A stretch of 64,000 nt of DNA from Chromatiales bacterium (GTDB lineage: Bacteria; Pseudomonadota; Gammaproteobacteria; Steroidobacterales; GCA-2729495). Below are positions 18,046-26,763 of the stretch, one piece after another. Position numbers and translations under genes: made by a program. Positions within the stretch are counted from its first letter, which is position 1, and every line of letters starts with the position of its first letter. The notes under the pieces are model-generated. The model had not been told where the DNA came from. It searched no databases and saw only the letters and a program-made list of their open reading frames with translations. The DNA is taken from positions 1 through 64,000 of the forward strand of contig JAFIFS010000051.1 in NCBI GenBank assembly GCA_020831895.1, written 5' to 3'.

Positions 18046-19032
18046 ATGACTTACGCAAGACATTTCCTTGTCATGGAACACGAGGCCGGGTTCTACCACT
18101 GCGTCAGTCGATGCGTCAGGCGGGCTTTCCTCTGCGGCTGCGACCCATTATCGGGCCGTGATTTCAGCCACCGGAGGCACTGGATTGAGCGGCGTATCCA
18201 TCTCCTCTCCTCCGCGTTTTCAATATCCATCTACGCCTATGCCGTAATGTCGAATCATGTCCATCTTGCAGTGCATTCTGATCCTCGGAGGCCCTGGCAA
18301 TGGAGCGATAGAGAAACCGCGCGGCGCTGGCTGATGGTATTCCCCGGACGTAGCAGCACCAGAAGTGCGGCACTGGACCAAGCCCAACGGATCTCCCTGC
18401 TTGTACACAATCAGGAACGAATGGAGGAGATTCGCAGGCGCTTAGGTTCGCTCAGCTGGTTCATGCGGGCACTGAACGAAGCCATTGCGCGCCAGGCCAA
18501 CAAGGAAGATGGTTGTACCGGGCGGTTCTGGGAAGGCCGCTTCAAGTGTCAGGCTTTGCTGGACGAGTCCGCAATCATCGCCTGCATGACCTACATAGAC
18601 CTGAACCCGTTGAGGGCTGGCGCAAGTCGTCACGCAAGCCGAGCGCCCTTCACATCCAGCCGCTGGAGGCAACGTGCACTTGCATCCGGGAAGTCGCCAG
18701 CCCGACCACTTGAGCCAGTGGCGGGCAGCTGCGGCGGCTCTCGGCTTGAGGTGACGGAAGGAAGCTACCTCACCTTGCTGGAATGGTCAGCTCGAAAACT
18801 ACATCCGGAAAAACCGGCGCCAGCTCCAATTCTGCGAATTCAGCCTGGGCGATCACTGCAGGAACATCAAGGCAACTGGTTGTGCCTGGTTTCTTCAATC
18901 GAGCAACACTTCTTTCGTGCCATAGGGAGCGCATCAGCGCTTCTGGAGTTTGCAGCCCGAGCGGGCCAGCGTTGGGTCAAAGGCTCCCGCCTCAGCAAGT
19001 ACCCGGACGCCTCAGCCCTTATCTTGGGCTGA
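18046..19032 (+). CDS. REP-associated (Y1/IS200-like) transposase, RAYT family
   Basis: This 328-residue protein belongs to the IS200-like Y1 transposase superfamily in its long REP-associated form. The HUH metal motif lies in YAVMSNHVHLAVH. Family segments FYHCVSRCVRRAFLCG, GCTGRFWEGRFKCQAL and YIDLNPLRAG are present. The start at MTYARHFLVMEHE is chosen because family homology begins there. Domesticated RAYTs process or spread REP palindromes rather than moving themselves, and REP-like sequences sit on both sides of this gene. Where short relatives carry the nucleophilic tyrosine, the region reads FMRALNEAIARQ with no tyrosine, so the nucleophile is unclear. Its GC content looks lower than that of its neighbours, suggesting acquired DNA. 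Confidence 0.88.
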   Translation: MTYARHFLVMEHEAGFYHCVSRCVRRAFLCGCDPLSGRDFSHRRHWIERRIHLLSSAFSISIYAYAVMSNHVHLAVHSDPRRPWQWSDRETARRWLMVFPGRSSTRSAALDQAQRISLLVHNQERMEEIRRRLGSLSWFMRALNEAIARQANKEDGCTGRFWEGRFKCQALLDESAIIACMTYIDLNPLRAGASRHASRAPFTSSRWRQRALASGKSPARPLEPVAGSCGGSRLEVTEGSYLTLLEWSARKLHPEKPAPAPILRIQPGRSLQEHQGNWLCLVSSIEQHFFRAIGSASALLEFAARAGQRWVKGSRLSKYPDASALILG

Positions 19033-19234
19033 TAGCTGCCGGCGTCAACACCAGCGCCTTCAGGTGGCTCCAGAAACCCAGCCAAGCTGTGCCCGACAGC
19101 TAGGCTGCCGTTCCGAACCAACTTGGCCACCGAGAACCGCTGAGAGGCTCGCAGCCGTGTCAGCCTCGAACCAATAAGCTGGGTGCCCTGACTGATAAGC
19201 CCTTCAGCAGCTCTATAGCTTGCTCTTCTTGGAT

Positions 19235-19320
19235 GTCCCGATCAGCTCTTCCCGATCAGCTCTTGGGTGTCCCGATCAGCTGCGTGGGTGTCCCGATCAG
19301 CTTGGGTGTCCCGATCAGCT
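19235..19320. repeat. Tandem REP-like repeat, five copies of CCCGATCAGCT
   Basis: CCCGATCAGCT occurs at 19237, 19251, 19271, 19292 and 19310. Most copies are preceded by a T-GGGTGT or T-GGATGT element, giving a unit close to TTGGGTGTCCCGATCAGCT. The array ends five bases before the sppA stop codon. It shares its GGGTGTCCC core with the inverted copy at 17857 and with a duplication inside sppA. The remainder of the gap from the transposase stop (19033-19234) holds nothing recognisable. Confidence 0.9.
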
Positions 19321-19324
19321 GCGA

Positions 19325-21214
19325 CTAGTGGGGGCTCACGCAGAAGCAGTGATAGTAGAGCCCGCGAGGGTCGTTGAAGCGGGCAATCATGGCCAGTTCC
19401 TGGTCAAGCCGCTGTCGCAGTTCTGCAAGGATATGCTCGCTGGGGCGGGAGGTTCTCACGCCTTTTTCGGATACCAGCCCCAGGCGCACGGCGAGCTGCT
19501 GACTGGCGCCGCCAAACTGGACCAGCAACCTCTGACCAAGGCTGAGCTCGGGCTCGATATAACGCACCGTGAAGCGGTCTGGCTCGAGCCCCGCACGACG
19601 TGCCGCGGCAGCAATGGCTTCATCCAGCTCTCCAAGGCCATCGACGAGACCCAGGTCGAGGGCATCCGAACCGCTCCAGACACGGCCACGGGCGACATTG
19701 TCGGCCCTCTCCCATGACATCTGGCGGTACTGCGCCACCTTGGCCACGAACAGGCGGTAGGCCTCGCGAACCGTCAACTCGAGTATTTCCGAGGCCTCCT
19801 CGCCGAGCTCGCGGTCGAGACGCAGCTGGCCGGATAAAGGTGTGGTTCCGATGCCATCGACATGGATTCCGAGCCTTTCGAGGCTGCGCTGAACAGTCGG
19901 GAAAATAGCCCCGACTCCGATAGAACCGGTAATGGTCGCCGGGCTAGCCCATATCTCGTCAGTCGGCAGCGCAATGTAATAGCCGCCTGATGCCGCGACA
20001 CTGCCCAGGGACGCCACCACGGGCTTGCCGGATGCCTGGACCCGTTCAACCTCCTCGGCTATGACTTCCGAGGCAAACATGCTGCCACCAGGACTGTCGA
20101 TGCGCAGCACCAGCGCCCTGATGGTGTCGTCCTCGCCGGCCCGGCGGATCAGCGCAGCCAGCGAGTCACCGCCTATCGTGCCGGGTGCCGCACGACCGTC
20201 AATTATGACGCCGGAAGCGACGATTACGCCAACATCGCCGGAGCCCGTGGGAGCCTGGGTGTCCCGTCGCATGTGGGTGTCCCGTCGCATGGCGCGGAGG
20301 TAGGAGCGGAAGTCGAGGCGCTCGAAGTCGCGGCCAGCGGGCTGGCCCATGGCCAGCTGCTGGGCCAGGTACTCCTCCATCTCGGGGCGGCTCATGAGGC
20401 GATCTACGAGGCCGGCATCGAGGGCGAGACGGGCGGTGTCGCCACCGGCACGCTCGAGGCCGGCGCGGAATCCCTCCGCGTACCGGGCAATGGCATCTCC
20501 GGGCAGGGCGCGCGCCACGGTTACATCCTGCTGCCACAGGCCCCACAGTTCGTCCAGCCAGCGGCGGCTCGCCTCCCGGTCCTCAGCAGACATGTCGTCC
20601 CGCGTCCAGGGCTCGACGAAGGACTTGTACTCTCCGACCCTGAAGACGTTCATGTCGATCGAGAGCTTCTCCAGCGCGCTGGCAAAGAACGTGCGGTAGT
20701 AGCCAAATCCATCGATGAAGACGACACCGAACTCGTGCATGAGGATTTCATCTGCATGAGCGGCAAGGTAATACTGCGCCTGGCTGAAGCCGCTTCCGGT
20801 CGCGATCACTGGCTTGCCGGCCGCGCGTATCTTCATGATCGCATCGGCGACCTGCTGGAGCTTGCTCAGCCCACCACCCTGTACCTGGTCGAGCGACAGC
20901 ACGACCAGTCCGATACGATCGTCGGCAGCGGCAAGCTCTAGGCTTTCCAGCACATCGCGCAGCAGTGTCTGGCGGGGAGCGCTGCCCTGGAATTCCTGCA
21001 GCGCACGGTCGAAGGGGTCCCCCTCGAGCTGTTCGACCAGCAGGCCGGTGGGCGACAGCACGAGCGCGGCCCTGTCGGGCAGCGGCTGACGGTCACCGAT
21101 CAGGGCGGCCAGGAACAGGACGAACAGCGGCAGCAGCAGCACAAGGTGCAGTATGCGCCGCAGCGTATCCAGCCCGCGCCACAGGGCCTTGAGCCAGAGT
21201 CCAATGATTCTCAT
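19325..21214 (-). CDS. sppA: Signal peptide peptidase SppA, 67-kDa type
   Basis: SppA is a membrane-anchored serine/lysine protease that degrades cleaved signal peptides. The 629-residue protein has the two-repeat E. coli-type architecture. One N-terminal membrane helix (about 21-40) is followed by general-base Lys197 in RVGEYKSFVEPWTRDDMS and nucleophile Ser409 in SLGSVAASGGYYIAL. The linker contains MRRDTH-MRRDTQ (309-320), encoded by an exact 18-bp tandem duplication resembling the nearby REP repeats. The C-terminus reads HCFCVSPH right beside the repeat array and may have been altered by it. Confidence 0.96.
   Translation of the reverse strand: MRIIGLWLKALWRGLDTLRRILHLVLLLPLFVLFLAALIGDRQPLPDRAALVLSPTGLLVEQLEGDPFDRALQEFQGSAPRQTLLRDVLESLELAAADDRIGLVVLSLDQVQGGGLSKLQQVADAIMKIRAAGKPVIATGSGFSQAQYYLAAHADEILMHEFGVVFIDGFGYYRTFFASALEKLSIDMNVFRVGEYKSFVEPWTRDDMSAEDREASRRWLDELWGLWQQDVTVARALPGDAIARYAEGFRAGLERAGGDTARLALDAGLVDRLMSRPEMEEYLAQQLAMGQPAGRDFERLDFRSYLRAMRRDTHMRRDTQAPTGSGDVGVIVASGVIIDGRAAPGTIGGDSLAALIRRAGEDDTIRALVLRIDSPGGSMFASEVIAEEVERVQASGKPVVASLGSVAASGGYYIALPTDEIWASPATITGSIGVGAIFPTVQRSLERLGIHVDGIGTTPLSGQLRLDRELGEEASEILELTVREAYRLFVAKVAQYRQMSWERADNVARGRVWSGSDALDLGLVDGLGELDEAIAAAARRAGLEPDRFTVRYIEPELSLGQRLLVQFGGASQQLAVRLGLVSEKGVRTSRPSEHILAELRQRLDQELAMIARFNDPRGLYYHCFCVSPH
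20256..20291. repeat. Exact 18-bp tandem duplication inside sppA with REP-like core
   Basis: TGGGTGTCCCGTCGCATG occurs twice head to tail (20256-20273 and 20274-20291). The TGGGTGTCCCG core equals that of the array at 19235-19320. The 36 bp keep the sppA frame and add one MRRDT-containing hexapeptide between the two protease repeats. Confidence 0.92.
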
Positions 21215-21238
21215 GTCAGCATTGCTCCCGGGCAGAGG

Positions 21239-22495
21239 CTATCTGACCAGCCAGAGTGAGAGGGCCGGCACGAAAATGATCAGCAGCACGGCCAGCAGCA
21301 GCATCAGGAGGAAGGGAAACGTTACTAGATATACTCGCACAATGGGCTGACGGAAACGATAACTCGCGATGAAGAGGTTCAGCCCGACCGGCGGCGTCAG
21401 GTAGCCCAGCTGCATCGTCGCAAGAAAAATGATGCCCATGTGCACGGGGTCTATCCCAAAGGCCAGTGCGACTGGCAAGAGCAGCGGCACGACGAGAACC
21501 AGCGCGGAGAATATGTCCAGAAAAGCCCCGACCACGAGCAGCAACAGCAACAGCATGACGAGGAACCCGGTACGCGTGGCCACGCTCTCGGTCACCAGCG
21601 ACAGCAGCCGCTGCGGCACCTCGGCGTCGATCAGGTAGTTCGTCGAGGCCAGCGAGACGCCAAGGATCAGCAGGATGCCCCCGACCAGCACCATTGACTC
21701 ACGCATCACGCCCGGCAGCCGGGCCAGCGGGATTTCCCGCCGCACCAGCACCACCACCATCAGAACGTACAGCGCGGTGACCGCTGCCGCCTCCGAAACG
21801 GCGAAGTAGCCGCTGTAGATCCCGCCCAGCACGACGAAGGGCAGCGGAATCTCCCAGGCGGACTCGCGCAGCGCCGCGCGCAGCGCGCCGGGCCTGCGTG
21901 CATCGACCTCGGGCGGCTGGCCGCGGCTGACCCAGAGACAGTAGAGCGACAGAACGATGATCATCAGGACCCCGGGCAGTATCCCCGCCCGGAACAGGTC
22001 ATCGATCGGCACCTCGGCCACGATTCCGTAGAGGATGAGCGGGAGCGACGGGGCAAAGAGCAGACCCAGGCTGCCCCCGGCCGTCACCAGGCCCAGGCTG
22101 AAGCGGTCCGGGTAGCCTGCCTGCACCAGGGCCGGGTACAGCAGTGCGCCCAGCGCAATGATGGTGACCCCCGAAGCCCCGGTCAGCGCCGTGAACAGCG
22201 CGCAGGTGACCAGCGCGATGATCGCGAGCCCGCCCGGCAACCAGCCCAGCAGGGCCTCGCTCAGGCGCACGAGCCGTGCGGGTGCGCCGCTTGCGCTGAG
22301 CAGGTAACCCGCGAAAGTGAACAGCGGGATCGCCAGCAGCACCGGCATTTCAGCCAGGCCATAGATTTCGATCGCGACGGCGGTCAGAAGAATGTCCTCG
22401 CGCGCGAAGCCCGCCAGCGCACTGCTTGCGATGACGGCAAACAGTGGCGCGCCCAGGAGCGCCAGCACCATCAGCAGCAGTCCGACGACGATCAA
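21239..22495 (-). CDS. dctM: TRAP transporter large permease, DctM family
   Basis: This is the large membrane subunit of a TRAP transporter, which imports organic acids driven by an ion gradient. The protein has about 12 hydrophobic helices and family segments such as ALTGASGVTIIALGALLYPAL, GGSLGLLFAPSLPLILYGIV and LGYLTPPVGLNLFIASYRF. A TTG start at 22495 is preferred (418 residues). It overlaps the dctQ stop as TTGA with a GAGGGG sequence just upstream. The longer ATG frame would run through dctQ. The substrate cannot be read from sequence. Confidence 0.93.
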   Translation of the reverse strand: MIVVGLLLMVLALLGAPLFAVIASSALAGFAREDILLTAVAIEIYGLAEMPVLLAIPLFTFAGYLLSASGAPARLVRLSEALLGWLPGGLAIIALVTCALFTALTGASGVTIIALGALLYPALVQAGYPDRFSLGLVTAGGSLGLLFAPSLPLILYGIVAEVPIDDLFRAGILPGVLMIIVLSLYCLWVSRGQPPEVDARRPGALRAALRESAWEIPLPFVVLGGIYSGYFAVSEAAAVTALYVLMVVVLVRREIPLARLPGVMRESMVLVGGILLILGVSLASTNYLIDAEVPQRLLSLVTESVATRTGFLVMLLLLLLVVGAFLDIFSALVLVVPLLLPVALAFGIDPVHMGIIFLATMQLGYLTPPVGLNLFIASYRFRQPIVRVYLVTFPFLLMLLLAVLLIIFVPALSLWLVR

Positions 22496-23013
22496 GCCGC
22501 CCCTCGCCCGGTCAGCAGGAGCAGGTGGCGCAGCGCGTGCAGCAGGTATCGCCACGCGATCAGCGCGAAAGCCAGCGGCAGCACAACCTGGAAGGACCAG
22601 GCCGGCAGGCCACCGAGCACCGTGTCTCCGAAACGGTGGCTGTCCAGGACGAAGTCAGCCGAGTACCAGGCCAGCACGATGCAGACCCCGGCAGTGAACA
22701 GGTCGAGCAACAGTGCCACACCGCTGCGCGGGCGAGGCGACAGGAAGCGGCTCAGCAGGTCGATGCGGATGTGCCGGTCTTCGCGGCTTGCGGCGACGGC
22801 GCCGAAAAGCGCGGTCCAGAGCACGAGCAGGCGCAGCGCCTCGTCGGCCCAGGCCAGTCCCGTACCGGCAAAGTTGCGCAGGCCAATCTGCAGGGCCGCC
22901 AGCACGATCATCGTGAGCAGCAGCGCCACAAGGATGGCGGTCTCGACCCACCAGCCTGCCCGCTCGGCACGTCCGAGCGGGATGGACGACTCAGTTTCTG
23001 CCAGCGGATCCAT
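22492..23013 (-). CDS. dctQ: TRAP transporter small permease, DctQ family
   Basis: This is the small four-helix membrane subunit of the TRAP transporter (helices near residues 25-47, 57-80, 97-120 and 135-158). GLRNFAGTGLAWADEALRLL is the typical DctQ segment. The start at 23013 (MDPLAETESS) overlaps dctP by 23 bases. An ATG at 23052 would add 13 residues and overlap by 62 bases. It lies between dctP and dctM. Confidence 0.9.
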   Translation of the reverse strand: MDPLAETESSIPLGRAERAGWWVETAILVALLLTMIVLAALQIGLRNFAGTGLAWADEALRLLVLWTALFGAVAASREDRHIRIDLLSRFLSPRPRSGVALLLDLFTAGVCIVLAWYSADFVLDSHRFGDTVLGGLPAWSFQVVLPLAFALIAWRYLLHALRHLLLLTGRGAA

Positions 23014-24055
23014 CAGCCTGGCCCCCGGCAGGCTGGCGTGCGCGGAACTCATCCCGATGGCGGAAGACCTGCTCCAGCAGCTCGGCGGAGAACAGTCCGG
23101 AGGCGGCCAGCCTCCGGTTCGACTCCGCGGCCACCTGCTGCAGCTCTGCCAGCTCAGCCTTGTCAGGCTCGACGAAGCGCAAGCCCGCGTCGCGCAGCGC
23201 CCGCGCGGCAGCCTCGTTATCGCCGCGGCTCTGCTGGTCCAGCCGGCGGTACAGAGCCTCCATCACCTCGCGGAAGATCGCCTGGTCGGCCGCGTCGAGG
23301 CGGCTGAACGCGCGCTGGTCGATCGCCATCAGGCCCATCGTCCAGGCTACGGGCACCTTGCTCACGTACCGGACCCGCGTATGCCACTGCAGGACGATCG
23401 CCCCAACCGGGGGGCTTGCCACGACATCGATCAGGTCGGTCTGAAGGCCGGTCAGCACATCGCTGATAGGCAGAACCACGGGCGCCAGTCGCAGTGCGGA
23501 CATGGCCTGGAAGCTGACCTGGTCACCCTCAGGCACCCAGACCTTGCGACCGCGCAGCGCCTCCACCGAGGTCACCGGCTGGCTGCCCATGAACCAGGCG
23601 AAACCGCCGCCGGCGAAACCGAAGCTGACCAGCCCCTGCTCAGCCAGACCTTCGATGAACAGCGGATCCATGCGCTCGCGGACCCAGGCCACCTCGTCCT
23701 CGGAGTCGAACAGGCCCGGAAGGCCGTAAATGACGATATCGGGATAGATCTCGGCGACACCCGTAGCCGTGAACAGCCCGCCCTGCAACTGGCCTATACG
23801 CATCTTGCGGATCACGCGCCGGTCGTTGCCCTGGACCCCGCCGCCGTAGAAGCGCAGCCGAACACGGCCATCGGTAAGGGCCCTGACCTCCTCGCCAGCA
23901 GCGCGCAGCTCGCGCATCCACGCAGAGCCCTCGGGGGCGATGGTCGCGATCTTGAACTCCACCGCAGCGGCGGGCAACGCCAGCAGCGCAGCCAGGACGC
24001 CTGCAGCAGCGCCGCGCAGCCTGGCTGGCATCCATCGGAAAGTCGTTGCTGTCAT
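22991..24055 (-). CDS. dctP: TRAP transporter substrate-binding protein, DctP family
   Basis: This is the periplasmic solute receptor of the TRAP system. The start at 24055 (MTATTFRWMPARL) is supported by GGGGAG five bases upstream and a signal peptide cleaved near PAAA-VEF. The 354-residue protein shows the DctP pattern FKIATIAPEGSAWMRELR and the conserved-arginine region. Sequence features such as WHTRVRYVSKVPVAW fit the group associated with TatT proteins. The substrate is unknown. Confidence 0.93.
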   Translation of the reverse strand: MTATTFRWMPARLRGAAAGVLAALLALPAAAVEFKIATIAPEGSAWMRELRAAGEEVRALTDGRVRLRFYGGGVQGNDRRVIRKMRIGQLQGGLFTATGVAEIYPDIVIYGLPGLFDSEDEVAWVRERMDPLFIEGLAEQGLVSFGFAGGGFAWFMGSQPVTSVEALRGRKVWVPEGDQVSFQAMSALRLAPVVLPISDVLTGLQTDLIDVVASPPVGAIVLQWHTRVRYVSKVPVAWTMGLMAIDQRAFSRLDAADQAIFREVMEALYRRLDQQSRGDNEAAARALRDAGLRFVEPDKAELAELQQVAAESNRRLAASGLFSAELLEQVFRHRDEFRARQPAGGQADGSAGRN

Positions 24056-24163
24056 CAGTCTCCCCGGGTTGGTCCGGTCAGGTCGGCCCTTATCGCTGTC
24101 CAGCGCCCATGCTAGCAGGCACGCAGCGCGTGCGACGCCGGGGCGCAGCACAGAACGGGCAGG

Positions 24164-25036
24164 CTAGAAGAACTCGTCAGTCTCGGCCAGCAGCTCCAGA
24201 GCCTGCTCCCGCGCCAGCGTATTGAACAGCGTCAGCCCCGGCGCGGCTACGGGCCGGTCCAGAACTTCCTGCAGCAACGCGTCGTGGAGCTCCCGGTCAT
24301 ACACCAGCCGCGCGTAGTTACGGGCGAATTCGACATGGACGCTCAGGTCGTTTCGTCCAGTGAGCTCCAGGGCCCGCTCGAAGTAGGCCCGCCCCACTTC
24401 AGGGCGGCCACCCAGCGCAGGTGGGCGCAGGCTGTTGAGTATGCCCAGGTAGAGGTTGACGCTGCCCAGCAGATCGTCCGGACCGATGACCAGCAGCCTT
24501 TCGAGCGTTCGCTCGATACGTGGCAGGCCCGTCAGCACGCCCCAGTCATCGCTGTGAGTACGTAACCAGGCCAGGGAGCCTATCGCATAGCTGAAAAGCG
24601 CCTCGGCGGTGCGTGGTGCCAGTCGCTCGAGCAAGGCGAGGTACTCGTCATAGCCGAGCTCGTCCAGCCTGCAGGCACGCCGGTCGGCGGCACAGACCGC
24701 TTGGCGCCCGTACTCGCGCGCGCGGGTGGCCCGCCGCGCGGCCCGCCCCTCGGCGCGGCCCAAGGTGACGGCGTAGGCTGCGTAGAGCCTCGCCGCGGCG
24801 GATTGGAGTTCGGGATTGCCTGGTGATCCGGCTGCGAGACTGTCCAGCAGCAGCAGGAAGGCTGGCGCGCCGGCGCGCACCAGCTCCGGGTCATCCTGCT
24901 CGAGGATGGCAGCCGAGAGGTTGTCAGCCAGGCCCGATGCCGCGGAAGTGGCAAGCGTGGCGCAGCCCTGCAGCAGCGGCCCAAGCATGAGCCCGGCCGC
25001 CAGGGCCGTGACGCGCCGGGCGGGCCGGCTGAACAC
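24164..25036 (-). CDS. TRAP-associated TPR lipoprotein, TatT family
   Basis: This is a lipoprotein (lipobox LLQGC, about 22-26) with helical TPR-like repeats, resembling TatT, the T component that partners the P receptor in TPAT-type TRAP systems. Supporting segments are SYAIGSLAWLRTHSDDWG, LPRIERTLERLLVIG and HVEFARNYARLVYDRELHD. A GTG start at 25036 is preferred: it is 16 bases after the rplS stop, has GAGG six bases upstream and gives a clean lipoprotein signal. A longer ORF running back through rplS is a frame artefact. Position just before dctP supports a joint role. Confidence 0.85.
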   Translation of the reverse strand: MFSRPARRVTALAAGLMLGPLLQGCATLATSAASGLADNLSAAILEQDDPELVRAGAPAFLLLLDSLAAGSPGNPELQSAAARLYAAYAVTLGRAEGRAARRATRAREYGRQAVCAADRRACRLDELGYDEYLALLERLAPRTAEALFSYAIGSLAWLRTHSDDWGVLTGLPRIERTLERLLVIGPDDLLGSVNLYLGILNSLRPPALGGRPEVGRAYFERALELTGRNDLSVHVEFARNYARLVYDRELHDALLQEVLDRPVAAPGLTLFNTLAREQALELLAETDEFF

Positions 25037-25052
25037 GGCTGGCCTCGCGGCC

Positions 25053-25397
25053 TCAGACTTTCTCGCGGATACGCGCGGACTTGCCGCTGCGATCGCGCAG
25101 GTAGTAGAGCTTGGCCCGCCGCACGTCGCCACGACGCTTGACGCTGATCTCGGCAATGACCGGGCTGTGCAGCGGAAACACCCGCTCCACGCCCTCACCA
25201 TGAGACATCTTGCGCACGGTGAAGGACGAGTTCATGCCGCGGTTGCGGCGCGCGATCACGACGCCCTCATAGGCCTGCAGCCGCTCGCGATTGCCTTCCT
25301 TGACGCGCACCTGCACGACGACCGTATCGCCCGGACCGAAGTCAGGGATTTCCGGCTTCATCTGCTCGCGCTCCAGCTGTTCGATGATCTTGCTCAT
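25053..25397 (-). CDS. rplS: 50S ribosomal protein L19
   Basis: L19 sits at the 30S-50S interface of the ribosome. The 114-residue protein has [36 protein letters not shown] and the C-terminal [20 protein letters not shown]. It is the last gene of rpsP-rimM-trmD-rplS and is followed closely by the tatT-dctPQM operon on the same strand. Confidence 0.99.
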   Translation of the reverse strand: MSKIIEQLEREQMKPEIPDFGPGDTVVVQVRVKEGNRERLQAYEGVVIARRNRGMNSSFTVRKMSHGEGVERVFPLHSPVIAEISVKRRGDVRRAKLYYLRDRSGKSARIREKV

Positions 25398-25466
25398 GGC
25401 TGCCGTTCCTGTCGAAAAAATAATAACCGCCCTGTTTCCGCCTGTTCAGCGGTCGAGCCCCGTCGC

Positions 25467-26207
25467 CTACGTGCGCCGCTCCGCCTCGTACTCGGCAAGC
25501 AGCGCCTGGTCTTCTGCGCTGAGATCACGCCCTGCCAGCAGGTCAGGACGCTTCTCCAGCGTTCGGCCCAGCGCCTGCTTGCGGCGCCAGCGGGCAATCT
25601 CCGCATGGTTACCCGCCAGCAGCACCGCTGGCACCGCAGCCCCGTCGATCACCTCGGGCCGCGTGTACTGCGGATACTCCAGCAGTCCGTCGCTGAACGA
25701 GTCGTGCCGGGCCGACTCAGGGTCTCCCAGCACGCCCGGCAGCAGCCGGATCACTGCATCGATCACCGCCAGCGCGGCAATCTCACCGCCGCTGAGCACA
25801 AAATCACCCAGCGACAGCTCGAGATCGCACTCCGACTCGATCAGTCGCTGGTCGAAGCCTTCATACCGCCCCGCCACCAGGACCATGCCCGGAAGGCAGG
25901 CCAACTCGCCAGCCAGCCGCTGGTCGAATCGCCGACCCTGCGGCCCGAGGAACACGACCCGGCTCCCTGGCGCCAGCTCCGACCGAGCCTGCCGGATCGC
26001 ACTGCGAAACGGCTCGACACGGATCACCATGCCCGGCCCGCCCCCGTAGGGACGGTCATCGACTGTCCGGTGCGGATCCGTGGCCAGCTCGCGCGGGTCC
26101 AGCGCGGCGAGCCCAACCCGTCCCTCGCGGACTGCCCGGCCGCCGACCCCGTCCACCGCGTCCGGACCGAAGCGCTCCGGAAACAGCGTGACCACGCGAA
26201 TCTGCAT
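25467..26207 (-). CDS. trmD: tRNA (guanine37-N1)-methyltransferase TrmD
   Basis: TrmD makes m1G37 in tRNAs reading CNN codons, preventing frameshifting. The 246-residue SPOUT protein has DDRPYGGGPGMVIRVEP, VAGRYEGFDQRLIE and the AdoMet knot segment LGDFVLSGGEIAALAVIDA. It lies four bases from rimM in the conserved ribosomal operon. Confidence 0.98.
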   Translation of the reverse strand: MQIRVVTLFPERFGPDAVDGVGGRAVREGRVGLAALDPRELATDPHRTVDDRPYGGGPGMVIRVEPFRSAIRQARSELAPGSRVVFLGPQGRRFDQRLAGELACLPGMVLVAGRYEGFDQRLIESECDLELSLGDFVLSGGEIAALAVIDAVIRLLPGVLGDPESARHDSFSDGLLEYPQYTRPEVIDGAAVPAVLLAGNHAEIARWRRKQALGRTLEKRPDLLAGRDLSAEDQALLAEYEAERRT

Positions 26208-26210
26208 CGG

Positions 26211-26732
26211 TCAGTCTGCCGGGTCCCAGTCGACGACGAGCCGACCGGCGGCCAGGTCAACTTCACGCACGACCTGACCGTGTACGAACGGTATCAGCCG
26301 CCGCCGATCGCCGATCACTACCAGGACATCATTCGCCCCGGTCTCGATCAGCGAGTCCACCTGGCCCAGGCCCGTGCCAGTGGTCGTTTCCACGGCCAGC
26401 CCCTCCAGGTCGGACCAGTAATACTGCCCCGGCCCCGCCGGGGGCAGCTCTTCACGTGCGACGCTGATGCCGGCACCGACCAGGCACATCGCCTCATCGG
26501 CATCGCTACAACCCTCGAGCCGGGCAACCAGACCACGCCCCTGCTGCCGACCATCCAGCAGCCTGAGCGTCTCGCGGCGTCCGTCCGGCAGCTCCAGCTG
26601 CCAGCGCGGGTAGGCCAGTATGTTCTCCCGCGGGCGCGTCCAGGAGAAAACCTTCACCCAGCCGCGTACGCCAAACACGCCTGAAATACGGCCCAGCGGG
26701 ACAGCAGGCCTTTGCTCGCGGCCCGGGGCCAT
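26211..26732 (-). CDS. rimM: Ribosome maturation factor RimM
   Basis: RimM assists 30S head maturation and binds S19. The 173-residue protein has the N-terminal LGRISGVFGVRGWVKVFSWT and a C-terminal PRC barrel with YYWSDLEGLAVETT and ANDVLVVIG. The start at 26732 fits family length; upstream frame sequence overlaps rpsP. It sits between trmD and rpsP. Confidence 0.96.
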   Translation of the reverse strand: MAPGREQRPAVPLGRISGVFGVRGWVKVFSWTRPRENILAYPRWQLELPDGRRETLRLLDGRQQGRGLVARLEGCSDADEAMCLVGAGISVAREELPPAGPGQYYWSDLEGLAVETTTGTGLGQVDSLIETGANDVLVVIGDRRRLIPFVHGQVVREVDLAAGRLVVDWDPAD

Positions 26733-26763
26733 GCCGGCCGCCCTGCCGCGCACCGGGCCTGGC

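Noticed and set aside
19237..19320. Tandem repeat array as a CRISPR array
   Set aside because: Units are contiguous or separated by only a few related bases, without 25-40 base unique spacers, and there are no cas genes.
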